Shown here: positions 1 to 8,367 of the stretch, in pieces | How the letters are laid out: each line of letters begins with the position of its first letter | Numbering within the stretch: position 1 is the first letter of the stretch | Assembly (NCBI RefSeq): GCF_000426645.1 | Contig: NZ_AUFT01000008.1 | Coordinates: 310,001 to 374,000, forward strand | Length of the DNA stretch: 64,000 nt | DNA from: Nakamurella lactea DSM 19367 | GTDB lineage: Bacteria; Actinomycetota; Actinomycetes; Mycobacteriales; Nakamurellaceae | Direction of reading: 5' to 3' | Made by a program: the position numbers and the translations under genes | The notes under the pieces: model-generated | Told to the model about the DNA's origin: nothing | What the model saw: the letters and a program-made list of their open reading frames with translations, nothing else | Databases searched by the model: none

Positions 1-1
1 C

Positions 2-172
2 CTGGTGCCGCTGTATCAGGACGGATCGGCCTTGGCACTGATCAGTGCCGAACCCGAGCACGGTTCGTACCTGCCGGTGTTGGCCGACCTGTCCGCCGCA
101 GGACTGACACCGGACGGGCATCCTCGCCATCTGTTGCTCGGCAGCCGCGTGTTCGCCAGGACCAGCGGATGA
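2..172 (+). CDS. 3' end of an unrecognised protein, cut by the window start
   Basis: The first frame starting at base 2 is open to a TGA at 170-172 and encodes 56 residues ending in SRVFARTSG. The composition looks coding, but I do not recognise the family. It lies 100 bp upstream of the GNAT gene on the same strand, so it could be an upstream member of the same unit. An M20-type N-acyl-L-amino-acid hydrolase would be expected in such a pathway, but the visible tail lacks the usual M20 C-terminal features, so I do not assign that. Confidence 0.5.
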   Translation: MVPLYQDGSALALISAEPEHGSYLPVLADLSAAGLTPDGHPRHLLLGSRVFARTSG

Positions 173-272
173 ACACTTCCGCGCTGCCGTCGTCGCGCGG
201 AACCAAACTCTCGCGGCAGGATCGGCTGTCGCAACGATGTGACGACGTCCGGATCACGGCACGCTGAACCTT

Positions 273-1193
273 GTGAGTAGCAGCGTGGCCGAGGGCGTCG
301 ACCCGGGCCGGCCCCCGCGCCAGGACCCGGCGCGCGACGCCGGGGCCGCCGGCGCCGAAGCGGCCGGCGCTACCGAACGCACCGGTGCCGCGGTGCGGGC
401 CGGGATGCTGGTCGCCGAGGTCGGAGCGCGCAACGGGGTGCGAGCGACCGCGCTCATCGACCCTGCCGAGCACCGCGCGGCATCGGCCGTGCTGCAACGG
501 ATCTGGGGTCATCCGGACGGCGCGCCGCTGCCGCCGGAGATGCTGCGGGCATTCGCCTACACCGGGAACTACGTCGGCGCCGTGCTGGACGGGAACCGGA
601 TCGTCGGGGTCTCCACTGCATTCCGAACGGACCACGGTGTACTGCACTCGCACATCGCCGGTGTGCTGGCCGAGTACCGTGGCCGGTCGATCGGCTACCT
701 GCTCAAGCTGCACCAGCGGGCCTGGGCGCTGGAACACGGGATCGGTTCCATCGCCTGGACGTTCGACCCGCTGATCCGGCGCAACGCGCACTTCAACCTG
801 GTCAAACTCGGAGCCGCAGCCACCGACTACCTCTGCGACTTCTACGGAGAGATGACGGACCAGATCAACGTCGGTGAGCGCAGCGACCGGCTGTTGGTGG
901 AATGGGATCTCCTCGGACCCGTACCCGGCCGGCCGATCGCGCCGGAGCCGGACGCTGTCAGGGTGCTGGACCTGGACGAGCACGGCGGACCGGTCCGCCG
1001 ACCCGGTTCCGACACCGATCGGCTGCTGCAGGTTCCGCTCGACATGGAGGCGTTGCGTCGCAAGGACCCTGCGCTGGGCGGACGCTGGCGGATGGCGTTG
1101 CGGGCGACGTTCACCGAGGCGTTCGACGACGGCCACCGGATCGTCGGAATGGATGACAACAATGCCTACATCACCCGGAAGGAGCGACCGTGA
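273..1193 (+). CDS. COG3375-type GNAT acyltransferase (candidate D-amino-acid N-acyltransferase)
   Basis: This 306-residue protein has an Ala/Pro/Gly-rich N-terminal tail of about 45 residues followed by a GNAT fold. The acyl-CoA-binding segment is around residues 127-145 (HIAGV, then R136-G-R-S-I-G141). A conserved WTFDPLIRRNAHFN stretch sits at 162-175. The GTG start at 273 gives the only uninterrupted frame into the domain. Its stop overlaps the racemase start by 4 nt (GTGA), so the two are translationally coupled. Known biology: in Geobacillus a GNAT succinyltransferase, an N-succinylamino-acid racemase and an M20 hydrolase convert D- to L-amino acids. I infer the acylation role here. A close paralogue is at 61279-62205. 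Confidence 0.8.
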   Translation: MSSSVAEGVDPGRPPRQDPARDAGAAGAEAAGATERTGAAVRAGMLVAEVGARNGVRATALIDPAEHRAASAVLQRIWGHPDGAPLPPEMLRAFAYTGNYVGAVLDGNRIVGVSTAFRTDHGVLHSHIAGVLAEYRGRSIGYLLKLHQRAWALEHGIGSIAWTFDPLIRRNAHFNLVKLGAAATDYLCDFYGEMTDQINVGERSDRLLVEWDLLGPVPGRPIAPEPDAVRVLDLDEHGGPVRRPGSDTDRLLQVPLDMEALRRKDPALGGRWRMALRATFTEAFDDGHRIVGMDDNNAYITRKERP

Positions 1194-2305
1194 AACTCAC
1201 TGCCGCCGAATTGTTGCAGGTGCGAATGCCATTGGTGGCCCCGTTCGAGACGTCGTTCGGCGTGCAGAACGAGCGGGATCTGCTGCTGGTGCGGGTCGAG
1301 CTCGACGGCCAGTCCGGATGGGGTGAGTGCGTCACCCTGCCCGACCCGGTGTACTCGCCCGAGTTCAACGAAGCGGCGGCCGTGACGATCCGGCAATTCC
1401 TGCTGCCGTCACTCGCCGCCGCTGACACCCTCACCGCTGCCCGGGTCGGCACGATCCTGGCGAAGTTCAAGGGTCACCGGATGGCGAAGGCTGCGCTGGA
1501 ACTGGCCGTGCTGGACGCCGAGCTGCGCGTCGCCGGGATGTCGATGGCCGCCTACCTCGGCGCGGTCCGCGACCGCGTCCCGTCCGGGGTCAGCGTCGGC
1601 ATCCAGCCATCGATCCCGGCGCTGCTGGATACCGTGCAGGGCTACCTCGATGCCGGCTACCTACGCGTCAAGCTGAAGATCAAGCCGGGCTGGGACATCG
1701 AGCCGGTGCGCGCGGTGCGTGAACGCTTCGGCGACATCCTGCTGCAGGTGGACGCGAACACCGCCTACACCCTGGCCGACGCCCGGCACCTGGCCCGGCT
1801 GGACGAGTTCGGCCTGTTGCTGATCGAGCAGCCGCTGGAGGACGAGGACCTGACCCAGCACGCCGACCTGGCCAGGTCGCTGGCCACTCCGGTGTGCCTG
1901 GATGAATCGATCACCTCGGCCAAGGTCGCGGCGGATGCCATCCGCCTCGGCGCCACTTCGGTGGTGAACATCAAGGCCGGTCGGGTCGGTGGCTACCTGG
2001 AGGCGCGGCGGGTGCACGACGTCTGCGCCGCGAACGGGGTTCCGGTGTGGTGCGGCGGAATGCTGGAGACCGGGATCGGCCGGGCCGCCAATATGGCGTT
2101 GGCCGCGCTGCCCGGGTTCGCGTTGCCCGGCGATACCTCCGCGTCCGACCGGTTCTACACCCATGACATCATCACCGATCCGTTCGTACTGGACGACGGC
2201 CACATCGCCGTGCCGGCCGGCCCGGGCCTCGGCGTCGAGGTGGATGCCGAGGCGTTGGCGGCGGTGACGGTCAGCCGGGAAATGGTGCTGTCCCACCAAG
2301 TTTGA
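1190..2305 (+). CDS. N-acylamino-acid racemase / o-succinylbenzoate synthase family (enolase superfamily)
   Basis: This 371-residue protein of the MLE subgroup has the full catalytic set: K161 and K163 in the KLK motif, metal ligands D188, E213 and D238, and the second general base K262. The spacing matches known NSAR/OSBS enzymes. The N-terminal capping domain is at about 1-120 and the barrel at about 125-350. The GTG start at 1190 is preceded by AAGGAG (1179-1184) inside the GNAT gene. No menaquinone genes are nearby, and coupling to an acyltransferase and proximity to a D-aminoacylase favour N-succinyl/N-acylamino-acid racemisation over OSBS. Sequence alone cannot separate the two activities. 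Confidence 0.85.
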   Translation: MKLTAAELLQVRMPLVAPFETSFGVQNERDLLLVRVELDGQSGWGECVTLPDPVYSPEFNEAAAVTIRQFLLPSLAAADTLTAARVGTILAKFKGHRMAKAALELAVLDAELRVAGMSMAAYLGAVRDRVPSGVSVGIQPSIPALLDTVQGYLDAGYLRVKLKIKPGWDIEPVRAVRERFGDILLQVDANTAYTLADARHLARLDEFGLLLIEQPLEDEDLTQHADLARSLATPVCLDESITSAKVAADAIRLGATSVVNIKAGRVGGYLEARRVHDVCAANGVPVWCGGMLETGIGRAANMALAALPGFALPGDTSASDRFYTHDIITDPFVLDDGHIAVPAGPGLGVEVDAEALAAVTVSREMVLSHQV

Positions 2306-2376
2306 TCCCTCCGCCGGTCGACCCCCCACGAATGCTGGTCGGCCGCGCAGGAACGCGATGTGATTGGCTGCGATAG

Positions 2377-3957
2377 GTGACTGCCTCCTCGCTCGCCACC
2401 CTGAAGTCGGTGCTGACCGCAGTGGGACAACCGGTGCTGCAGGCGCTGTGCCTGCCACAGGGTCCTGACCTGCCCGCCGGCGAGCCGGCGCTGCTGGACC
2501 CGGCGGACGGGGTCTGCGCCCCGCCGGGATCGTTGCTGCTCGCGGTTGGCTGCCGGCCCGGCGCGGCCGATGCCGCGGCCGCCATCGGCCAGGCGGCCCG
2601 AACCGGGCTGTCCGCCGTCGTGGTCAAGTGCTACGGCGACGATCTGACGCCGGCCCTGGCGGCGGCCGAATCCGCGGGCATCGCACTGTTGGTGGTGGAT
2701 GACTCGGTGCCGTGGACACATCTGCACCTGCTGCTGTCGGCCGCCGTCTCCGGAGATCGTTGGGCCGGGCACGAGCCGTTGTCGGCGGTGTTGTCCGGCG
2801 ACCTGTTCGCCCTGGCGAATGCGGTGGCAGCGTTGGTCGGCGGGGCGATCGCGATCGAGGATCCACACCAGCACGTGCTGGCCTATTCCAACGTGCCGGG
2901 CCAGGTGATCGACGACGTCCGGCAGACGGGAATCCTGGGGCGCCGGGTGCCGGCCGAGTTCCGCTTGGCCGATGTGTACGAGCAGGTGCGGCGCAGCGAG
3001 ACGGTGCTGCGGGTGGTCCTGGACGGGATCCGGCCCAGGCTGGCGACGGCGATCCGGGCCGGTGACGAACCGATCGGATCGATCTGGGCGATCGAGGGGG
3101 ACGGCGGATTCGCACCGGACGCGGCACGGGCGCTCGCCGACGCCGCCCGGCTCGCCTCGCTGCACATCCTGCGGTTACGCACCACCGCGGACGTGGAACG
3201 GACGGCAAGGGCGCAGGGGCTGCGAGCGCTGCTGCTCGGGCGCCCGGGACCGGTGGTGGATGCGCTGCCAACCGTTGACCGCCTCGACGTAACGGTGGTG
3301 GCGTTCCAGCTTGCCGACGGGGAGGCCGACCCCGACGGCACTCTGCTCACCCGCACCGCCGATCTGGTGACAGTCTTCTGCGAGAGCGTGCACCGCACAG
3401 CGGCCTGCCTGACACTGGGCCAGACCATCTACGCCCTGCTGCCGACCAGCCCCGGCGCCGACCGGACGGTGCTGCCCGCGCTCGTTGAACGGGTGATCAG
3501 CAGAGCCGTCGAGTCGCTGCGGGTCACCATGCGGGCCGGCATCGGCGGCACGGTGGCCGATCTGGCGGCCGTGGCGCAGTCTCGTGAGGAGGCCGACCGC
3601 GTGTTACAGGTGCTCGCCGAGCGCGCCGACGGACCGGCCGTCGCGACCATCGCCGACGTGCGCAGCCGTACCGTGCTGCGGCAGCTCCAGGAGGTCATCT
3701 CCGGAGACCCGCGTCTCACCCTTGAGGTGCTCGACCGGATCGCCGCGTACGACGCGAGCAAGGGGACCGGCTACCTGGACACCCTGCGTGCCTATCTGGA
3801 CAGTTTCGGCGACGTGCCGGCCGCCTCGCTGCGGATCTTCCTGCACCAGAACACCTTCCGGCATCGCATGCGACGGATGACGGAGATCTTCGGGCTCAAT
3901 CTGGACGATCCGGATGAGCGACTGGTGTTGTGGTTGCTGCTGCGCACGTCGTGCTGA
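2377..3957 (+). CDS. PucR/CdaR-type transcriptional regulator with C-terminal HTH
   Basis: This 526-residue protein is a likely cytoplasmic DNA-binding regulator. The C-terminal HTH_30 domain is at about 466-523, with the recognition region ending in QNTFRHRMRRM. The centre is GAF/CdaR-like (about 140-300, with SGDLFALANAVAAL and IEDPHQHVLAYS). It lacks the classical PucR N-terminal domain seen in the regulator at 46950. It starts with GTG 71 bp after the racemase, so it probably controls this D-amino-acid locus. It closely parallels the regulator at 59378-61093 in domain order and in the SGDLFA(L/V)ANAVAAL motif, and that one is also next to a COG3375 GNAT. The effector is unknown. Confidence 0.85.
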   Translation: MTASSLATLKSVLTAVGQPVLQALCLPQGPDLPAGEPALLDPADGVCAPPGSLLLAVGCRPGAADAAAAIGQAARTGLSAVVVKCYGDDLTPALAAAESAGIALLVVDDSVPWTHLHLLLSAAVSGDRWAGHEPLSAVLSGDLFALANAVAALVGGAIAIEDPHQHVLAYSNVPGQVIDDVRQTGILGRRVPAEFRLADVYEQVRRSETVLRVVLDGIRPRLATAIRAGDEPIGSIWAIEGDGGFAPDAARALADAARLASLHILRLRTTADVERTARAQGLRALLLGRPGPVVDALPTVDRLDVTVVAFQLADGEADPDGTLLTRTADLVTVFCESVHRTAACLTLGQTIYALLPTSPGADRTVLPALVERVISRAVESLRVTMRAGIGGTVADLAAVAQSREEADRVLQVLAERADGPAVATIADVRSRTVLRQLQEVISGDPRLTLEVLDRIAAYDASKGTGYLDTLRAYLDSFGDVPAASLRIFLHQNTFRHRMRRMTEIFGLNLDDPDERLVLWLLLRTSC

Positions 3958-4028
3958 CGGACGCGCTTGGCCACCCTGCGGCGGTCCGCCGGTCGGCGTT
4001 GCCGTCCGCGCAGCGCCGGTGCCGTTGC

Positions 4029-5621
4029 CTACCCGCCGTTCGCGTCGGCCGGGGCCGGCCATTCGATCTGCGAATTGGGCAGCGACGACAGCGAGGCGGG
4101 CCCCGCGCCCCGACGGCGAACGGAGATGTCGGTCGGTCGCGCGCTGCGCGGTGTTGCGTAGGGCGATGCCGTCACCTCGAACTCCTGGATCTGCGGCGGC
4201 GCGGCTGGGGTCAGATGGATCATGCAGACCAGTTCGCCGCGCTGCCCGGGGATGGCCCAGGTGACGTCCGCGGGGGTGGCCGCGGACAGCAGGTCGGGGG
4301 TCGCGTCCGGCGCCGGGTTCGGTTCCAGCAGCGGTCCGACCTCGCCGATCATCCGATCGATCTCGGTGCGGCGCTGATCCAGCGGCCGGTCGAAGGCGAT
4401 GTTCTCGGCGAAGATCCGCGCGGCCAGCTCGTCGTCCCACCGGCGGATCAGCGACTCGGCCAGTCCCTGCAGATCTCGGGTGGCCGGCCACAGCCGGATG
4501 GTGCGGGCCGGTGCGCGGTGCCGGTCAAGGACCCGGAACAGCGCCTCCTCGGACAGCGCCACCGGATTGCCGCGGTGGCTGTTGGTCAGCACCACGATCC
4601 CGTGCCCGGAGCCCGGGTGCCAGATCATGTTGAGGATGAACCCGGGCAGACCGCCGCTGTGCGAGATGACTGTGCCCCGGTGCAGATCCTCGGTGACCAG
4701 CAGCCCCAAGCCGTAGCCGCCGATGCTGACCTTGACGGCGCCGTCGGCGCGGGTCACGACTGACGGCAGGGTCAACTGGTGAAGCCGCTGCAGCTCCCGC
4801 CGCGAGGCACGGCCGACCGGATCCGGACCCGTTCCGGTTGGCGGCCGGAACGACGAGGCCAGCCAACTCACCCAGGTGGCCAGGTCCCGCACCGTGCTCT
4901 GGATGCCGCCGGCTGCGGCGTAGGCATCCGAGCGGGCCGGTGGGAAGCCTTGCCACTGGCCGGACTCGTCCAGCGAGTATCCGGTGGCCAGCAGGCCCGG
5001 ATCGGCGGGCGCCTGGTTGTCGAACCAGCTGCGGCTCATACCCAGTGGGGCCAGTAGCTCCTCGCTGACCCAGTCCTCGATGCGCCGGCCCACCGCCCGG
5101 CCGACGGCCAGGCCGGCGAGGGTGTAGCCGAGGTTGGAGTACTCGAACACGGTCCCCGGCAGCGTGCTGTAGTACAGGCCGCGCGACACGGTGGCCAGTA
5201 GATCGTCCACCGGGGTGTCGATGAAGGGGTCGACCCAGGAGTTGTCCTCCGTCAGCCCGCCCGACATGGACAGCAGCATCCGCAGGGTCGGTGGGTCGCA
5301 CGGGTCGTCGAAGGTGCCACCGGCAGAGAACTCGTCGAAGAAGTCGGTGATCGGCGCGTCCAGGTTCACCAGACCCCGGTCCCTGGCCAGCAAGGCACCG
5401 CAGGCGACGAAGCTCTTGGTCATCGACGCAATGGGGAACACCGTGTCCGCATCCGGTGGATGGCCGGCGTCGTCCGCGACGCCGAACCCCCGGCTGTGCA
5501 CCAGGCCGTCCGGGCCGACCAGCCCGTAGACCAGACCCCGTGCGTTGTCGGCCGCGGTGTACTGGCCGAACAGTGCGTCGAGTTCATCGGGCAGCGCCGT
5601 GAGCAGGGACTCGTTGGACAT
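4029..5621 (-). CDS. Beta-lactamase-fold serine hydrolase (D-aminopeptidase/esterase-like)
   Basis: This 530-residue class-C-type penicillin-recognising fold has S66-M-T-K69 as nucleophile motif, Y161-S-N163 as second motif and H321-S-G323 in place of KTG. A C-terminal extension of about 150 residues is presumably a lipocalin-like accessory domain. There is no signal peptide, which suggests a cytoplasmic enzyme. It lies downstream of the D-aminoacylase on the same strand (54-bp gap), so it is probably co-transcribed. Such enzymes cleave D-amino-acid peptides, esters or amides. A D-peptidase role is inferred from context. It converges with the regulator ending at 3957. Confidence 0.8.
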   Translation of the reverse strand: MSNESLLTALPDELDALFGQYTAADNARGLVYGLVGPDGLVHSRGFGVADDAGHPPDADTVFPIASMTKSFVACGALLARDRGLVNLDAPITDFFDEFSAGGTFDDPCDPPTLRMLLSMSGGLTEDNSWVDPFIDTPVDDLLATVSRGLYYSTLPGTVFEYSNLGYTLAGLAVGRAVGRRIEDWVSEELLAPLGMSRSWFDNQAPADPGLLATGYSLDESGQWQGFPPARSDAYAAAGGIQSTVRDLATWVSWLASSFRPPTGTGPDPVGRASRRELQRLHQLTLPSVVTRADGAVKVSIGGYGLGLLVTEDLHRGTVISHSGGLPGFILNMIWHPGSGHGIVVLTNSHRGNPVALSEEALFRVLDRHRAPARTIRLWPATRDLQGLAESLIRRWDDELAARIFAENIAFDRPLDQRRTEIDRMIGEVGPLLEPNPAPDATPDLLSAATPADVTWAIPGQRGELVCMIHLTPAAPPQIQEFEVTASPYATPRSARPTDISVRRRGAGPASLSSLPNSQIEWPAPADANGG

Positions 5622-5675
5622 TGTTGATCAGCCTTTCCCGAAATGCTCCGCCGGGCAGAGCGCCCGGCGGGGGTC

Positions 5676-7280
5676 TCACCGCGCTCGCAGCACCCGGCCG
5701 GCATACCGGCCGGTGGGTTGCCCCTTTGCCACCGAGTGCACTCCGCCGACCAGCACGTGGTCGACGCCGACCGGTGGCAGCAACGGGTCGGAGTAGGTGG
5801 CCCGGTCGGCGACGCTGACGGGGTCGAACACCACCAGGTCGGCCACCGAACCGACCGTCACCGTCCCGCGGCCGCCGGGGATCCGGTATCTCTGCGCGGG
5901 CATGGCCGTCATCCGGTGCACCCGGTCGGCCAGTCCGGCCCATGCGTCCGTGCCCGCGGGGGCGCGCAGCGCTTTGGTGAAGGTGCCGGCCAGCCGCGGG
6001 TGCGGCCTGCCGGGCAGCGGCACCCCGTCCGAGCCGAGCATCGCCCCGTCCCAGTGGCGGATCGCCTGCACGTCGTCGTCGGACATCATGTGCAGCACCA
6101 CGACGGTGTGTCCGCGGTCGGCCGCCACGATGTCGCAGATCACGTCGACCGGCGAACGTCCTGCCCCGGCGGCGATCTCGGCCACCGAGCGGCTCTCAAG
6201 ACTGGTGTCCGACGGCGATCCGGCGATCACCAGGTTCTCCCAGCCGGCGGGACCGGCCAGGTTCTGCCAGCCGGGCAGGCCAGCAACGAAGTCCGTGTCG
6301 ATGCGCGCCCGCACGGCCGGCTCCGCGATCCGCTCGAGCATCGCCGCCAGCCCGCCGGCGTTCACCCACGGCGGGAGCAACGAGTGCAGCCCGGTACTGC
6401 CGGCGGTATACGGGTAGACATCGACCGTCACGTCCTGGCCGCCGGTGCGAGCGGCGTCCAGCATGGCCAGCGTCTGGCTGCTGCGGCCCCAGTTGGGCCG
6501 GCCAGCGAGCTTGTGGTGTGAGATCTGGATGCCCGCCCCCGACAGCCGGCCGACCTGTAGCGCCTCCCGGATCGAGGCGTCGACCCGGTCGGCCTCGTCA
6601 CGCATGTGTGAGACGTATGGGGCATCGAAACGTGCTGCCACACCGGCGATCCGGGCGATCTCGTCGGCGTGGGCGTACACCCCGGGTGGGTATATCAGGC
6701 CGGTGGAGAGTCCGAACGCGCCCTGGTCGAACGCCTCCTCGGCCAGCCGCAGCATCAGTGCCAGTTCGTCATCGGTCGGTGCCCGGTCGTCGAAACCCAT
6801 GGCAGCACCGCGCAGCATGCCGTGCCCCAACAACGGCGCCTGGTTGGTCGGCAGATCCGCGCCGGCCAGGTGCTCGGCGTAGCTGTCCAACGAGTCGAAG
6901 CCGCCCAGCCCCACCTGGAATCCGGCAAGGGTGTAGTCGTCGACCGCCGATCGGTGCAGCGGGGTACTGGGGAACGGACTCTCGCCGCAATTGCCGCACA
7001 CCTCCGTCGTCACCCCCTGCCGCAGCGGCGCCAGGGTGACATCGCGCCACCGATCCGGCAGGAACATGGCCAGATCGCTGTGTGCGTGCGCGTCGATGAA
7101 TCCGGGCGCGATCGCCCGACCGGTAGCGTCCAGTTCGACGACGGCTGGGGTTTCGGTCAACGACCCTGGTGGGGCGATGACGGAGACGAGCCCGCCGGCG
7201 ACGGCGATGTCGACGGGCCGCGGCGGCCCGCCGGTGCCGTCCACCAGCACTCCGCCCCGCAGCACCGCATCGGCGTCCAT
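5676..7280 (-). CDS. N-acyl-D-amino-acid deacylase (D-aminoacylase), amidohydrolase superfamily
   Basis: This 534-residue zinc amidohydrolase is expected to release D-amino acids from N-acyl-D-amino acids. Visible motifs are GFIDAHAHSD with H65 and H67, the family-typical TTEVCGNCGES with metal-ligand C95, SHMRDE with H225, ISHHK with H255, and the catalytic Asp in LGSDG (D418). Length and motif order agree with D-aminoacylases. It starts with ATG 8 bp after the stop of the upstream beta-lactamase-like gene and is followed by the serine hydrolase, giving a three-gene minus-strand operon. This gene is the strongest marker for D-amino-acid metabolism in the window. Confidence 0.9.
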   Translation of the reverse strand: MDADAVLRGGVLVDGTGGPPRPVDIAVAGGLVSVIAPPGSLTETPAVVELDATGRAIAPGFIDAHAHSDLAMFLPDRWRDVTLAPLRQGVTTEVCGNCGESPFPSTPLHRSAVDDYTLAGFQVGLGGFDSLDSYAEHLAGADLPTNQAPLLGHGMLRGAAMGFDDRAPTDDELALMLRLAEEAFDQGAFGLSTGLIYPPGVYAHADEIARIAGVAARFDAPYVSHMRDEADRVDASIREALQVGRLSGAGIQISHHKLAGRPNWGRSSQTLAMLDAARTGGQDVTVDVYPYTAGSTGLHSLLPPWVNAGGLAAMLERIAEPAVRARIDTDFVAGLPGWQNLAGPAGWENLVIAGSPSDTSLESRSVAEIAAGAGRSPVDVICDIVAADRGHTVVVLHMMSDDDVQAIRHWDGAMLGSDGVPLPGRPHPRLAGTFTKALRAPAGTDAWAGLADRVHRMTAMPAQRYRIPGGRGTVTVGSVADLVVFDPVSVADRATYSDPLLPPVGVDHVLVGGVHSVAKGQPTGRYAGRVLRAR

Positions 7281-7288
7281 GCCCCGAC

Positions 7289-8251
7289 CTAGGCGTTCGC
7301 GAGTCGGTCGACCAGGGCGGCGGCGACGGTGCCGATCAGGGCGTCGACCGCGGGCTGACGATATCCAAAGGCGTGACTGCGGGTGAAGACGGCGACCGCG
7401 TACCGGTGGCCGTCAGGGAATTCGACGACCCCGATCTCGTTGCGCACAATGCCGATGGTGCCGGTCTTGCCGGAGATCTTGACATCGTCGCGGGGGAATC
7501 CGGAGGACAGCCGGTGCGGCCAGATCTGCAGGCCGAGAATGCGTCTGGCCTCGGCGCAGGCGGCCGGGCCGGCGGCCTGATCGGTCCACAGCAACTGCAG
7601 AAGCCGAGCCGACTCCCGCGGAGTGGACCGGTTGGTCCGCTCCGGGGTGCACACCGACATGGTGGCGATCCGGCCCGGGTCGGCGACCATCAGCTGCTCG
7701 ACCCGCTCCGGGTCGGTGGTGCCGAAGTCGTCGGACATGCTGGCGAAAAGGGCGGCGCAGTCGCCGATCAGCGCGGTCGACGGCAGTCCGAGCGATCGCA
7801 TGGTGGCGTTGACCCGGTCGACGCCGACCATGCCGGTGACGATATCGGTGGCGCCGTTGTCGCTGACGGTGATCATCGAGGTCGCCACGTCCCGCAGTGA
7901 CCATTCTGTGTCGTCGGAGAACACGCTCAGCCCCGTCGGACCGATCGTGGCGCTGCCGGCCCGGATCGTCACCCGGGCGTTGGGGTCCAGCTCGCCGCTG
8001 CTGACCTGCCGGACGTACTCCGTCAGCACCGGCACCTTGAACACCGACGCGGTGACCACCGGGTGGTCCGAGTTGATGCCGACCTCAGCGCCGGAGTCGA
8101 TGTCGAGCGCGTGCGCAAATACATCGGCGCCCGCTCGTGCCGCCGCGGTGAGTGGCGCGGCTGTCCATCCGGACTCGGGGCTGGAGGTCGATGCATCGAC
8201 TTCGGCATAGGTCACGGCCTGAGTCTGGTCGGATCCTTGGTCCGGCCGCAT
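7289..8251 (-). CDS. Class-A beta-lactamase-like serine hydrolase without signal peptide
   Basis: From ATG at 8251 this is 320 residues with S69-V-F-K72, S130-D-N132 and K262-T-G-T265, nearly the canonical class-A spacing. I see no equivalent of the omega-loop glutamate: that region reads LIGDCAALFASM. The N-terminus has no secretion signal, so a periplasmic drug-resistance role is unlikely. An upstream extension is open but overlaps the divergent lipoprotein gene, so I chose the shorter start; its Shine-Dalgarno site is weak. It leads the operon with the D-aminoacylase and a second serine hydrolase, suggesting hydrolysis of D-amino-acid amides or peptides. Confidence 0.75.
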   Translation of the reverse strand: MRPDQGSDQTQAVTYAEVDASTSSPESGWTAAPLTAAARAGADVFAHALDIDSGAEVGINSDHPVVTASVFKVPVLTEYVRQVSSGELDPNARVTIRAGSATIGPTGLSVFSDDTEWSLRDVATSMITVSDNGATDIVTGMVGVDRVNATMRSLGLPSTALIGDCAALFASMSDDFGTTDPERVEQLMVADPGRIATMSVCTPERTNRSTPRESARLLQLLWTDQAAGPAACAEARRILGLQIWPHRLSSGFPRDDVKISGKTGTIGIVRNEIGVVEFPDGHRYAVAVFTRSHAFGYRQPAVDALIGTVAAALVDRLANA

Positions 8252-8328
8252 CGTTCGGTGCCACCAGTACCGGCGTCCGTCGTAGTTGTCGCCGACGATG
8301 CCCCGGCAGTCGGGTCGCCCTACCGTAC

Positions 8329-8338
8329 GTGGATCCAC
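8329..8338. promoter_or_regulatory. Palindrome GTGGATCCAC upstream of the lipoprotein gene
   Basis: A perfect 10-bp palindrome lies in the 116-bp divergent region between the beta-lactamase-like and binding-protein genes, 30 bp before the GTG start at 8368. A near-identical GTGGTTCCAC lies upstream of the second binding-protein gene (53987-53996). It is a candidate operator shared by both importers. No regulator is proven. Confidence 0.35.
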
Positions 8339-8367
8339 CTCCGCATTTCGTCCCGAGAGGCTCCGAT

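Noticed and set aside
2..172. Assigning the truncated first gene as the missing M20 N-acyl-L-amino-acid hydrolase
   Set aside because: The 56 visible residues do not show M20 C-terminal motifs, so the attractive pathway fit is not supported.
42..1136. 364-codon minus-strand open frame opposite the first GNAT gene
   Set aside because: Arg/Gln/Gly-rich translation without family character; it is the antisense frame of a clear GNAT gene, a usual effect of high GC.
2155..3165. 336-codon minus-strand frame opposite the PucR regulator
   Set aside because: Spans the intergenic region and the regulator on the wrong strand, with shadow-type composition.
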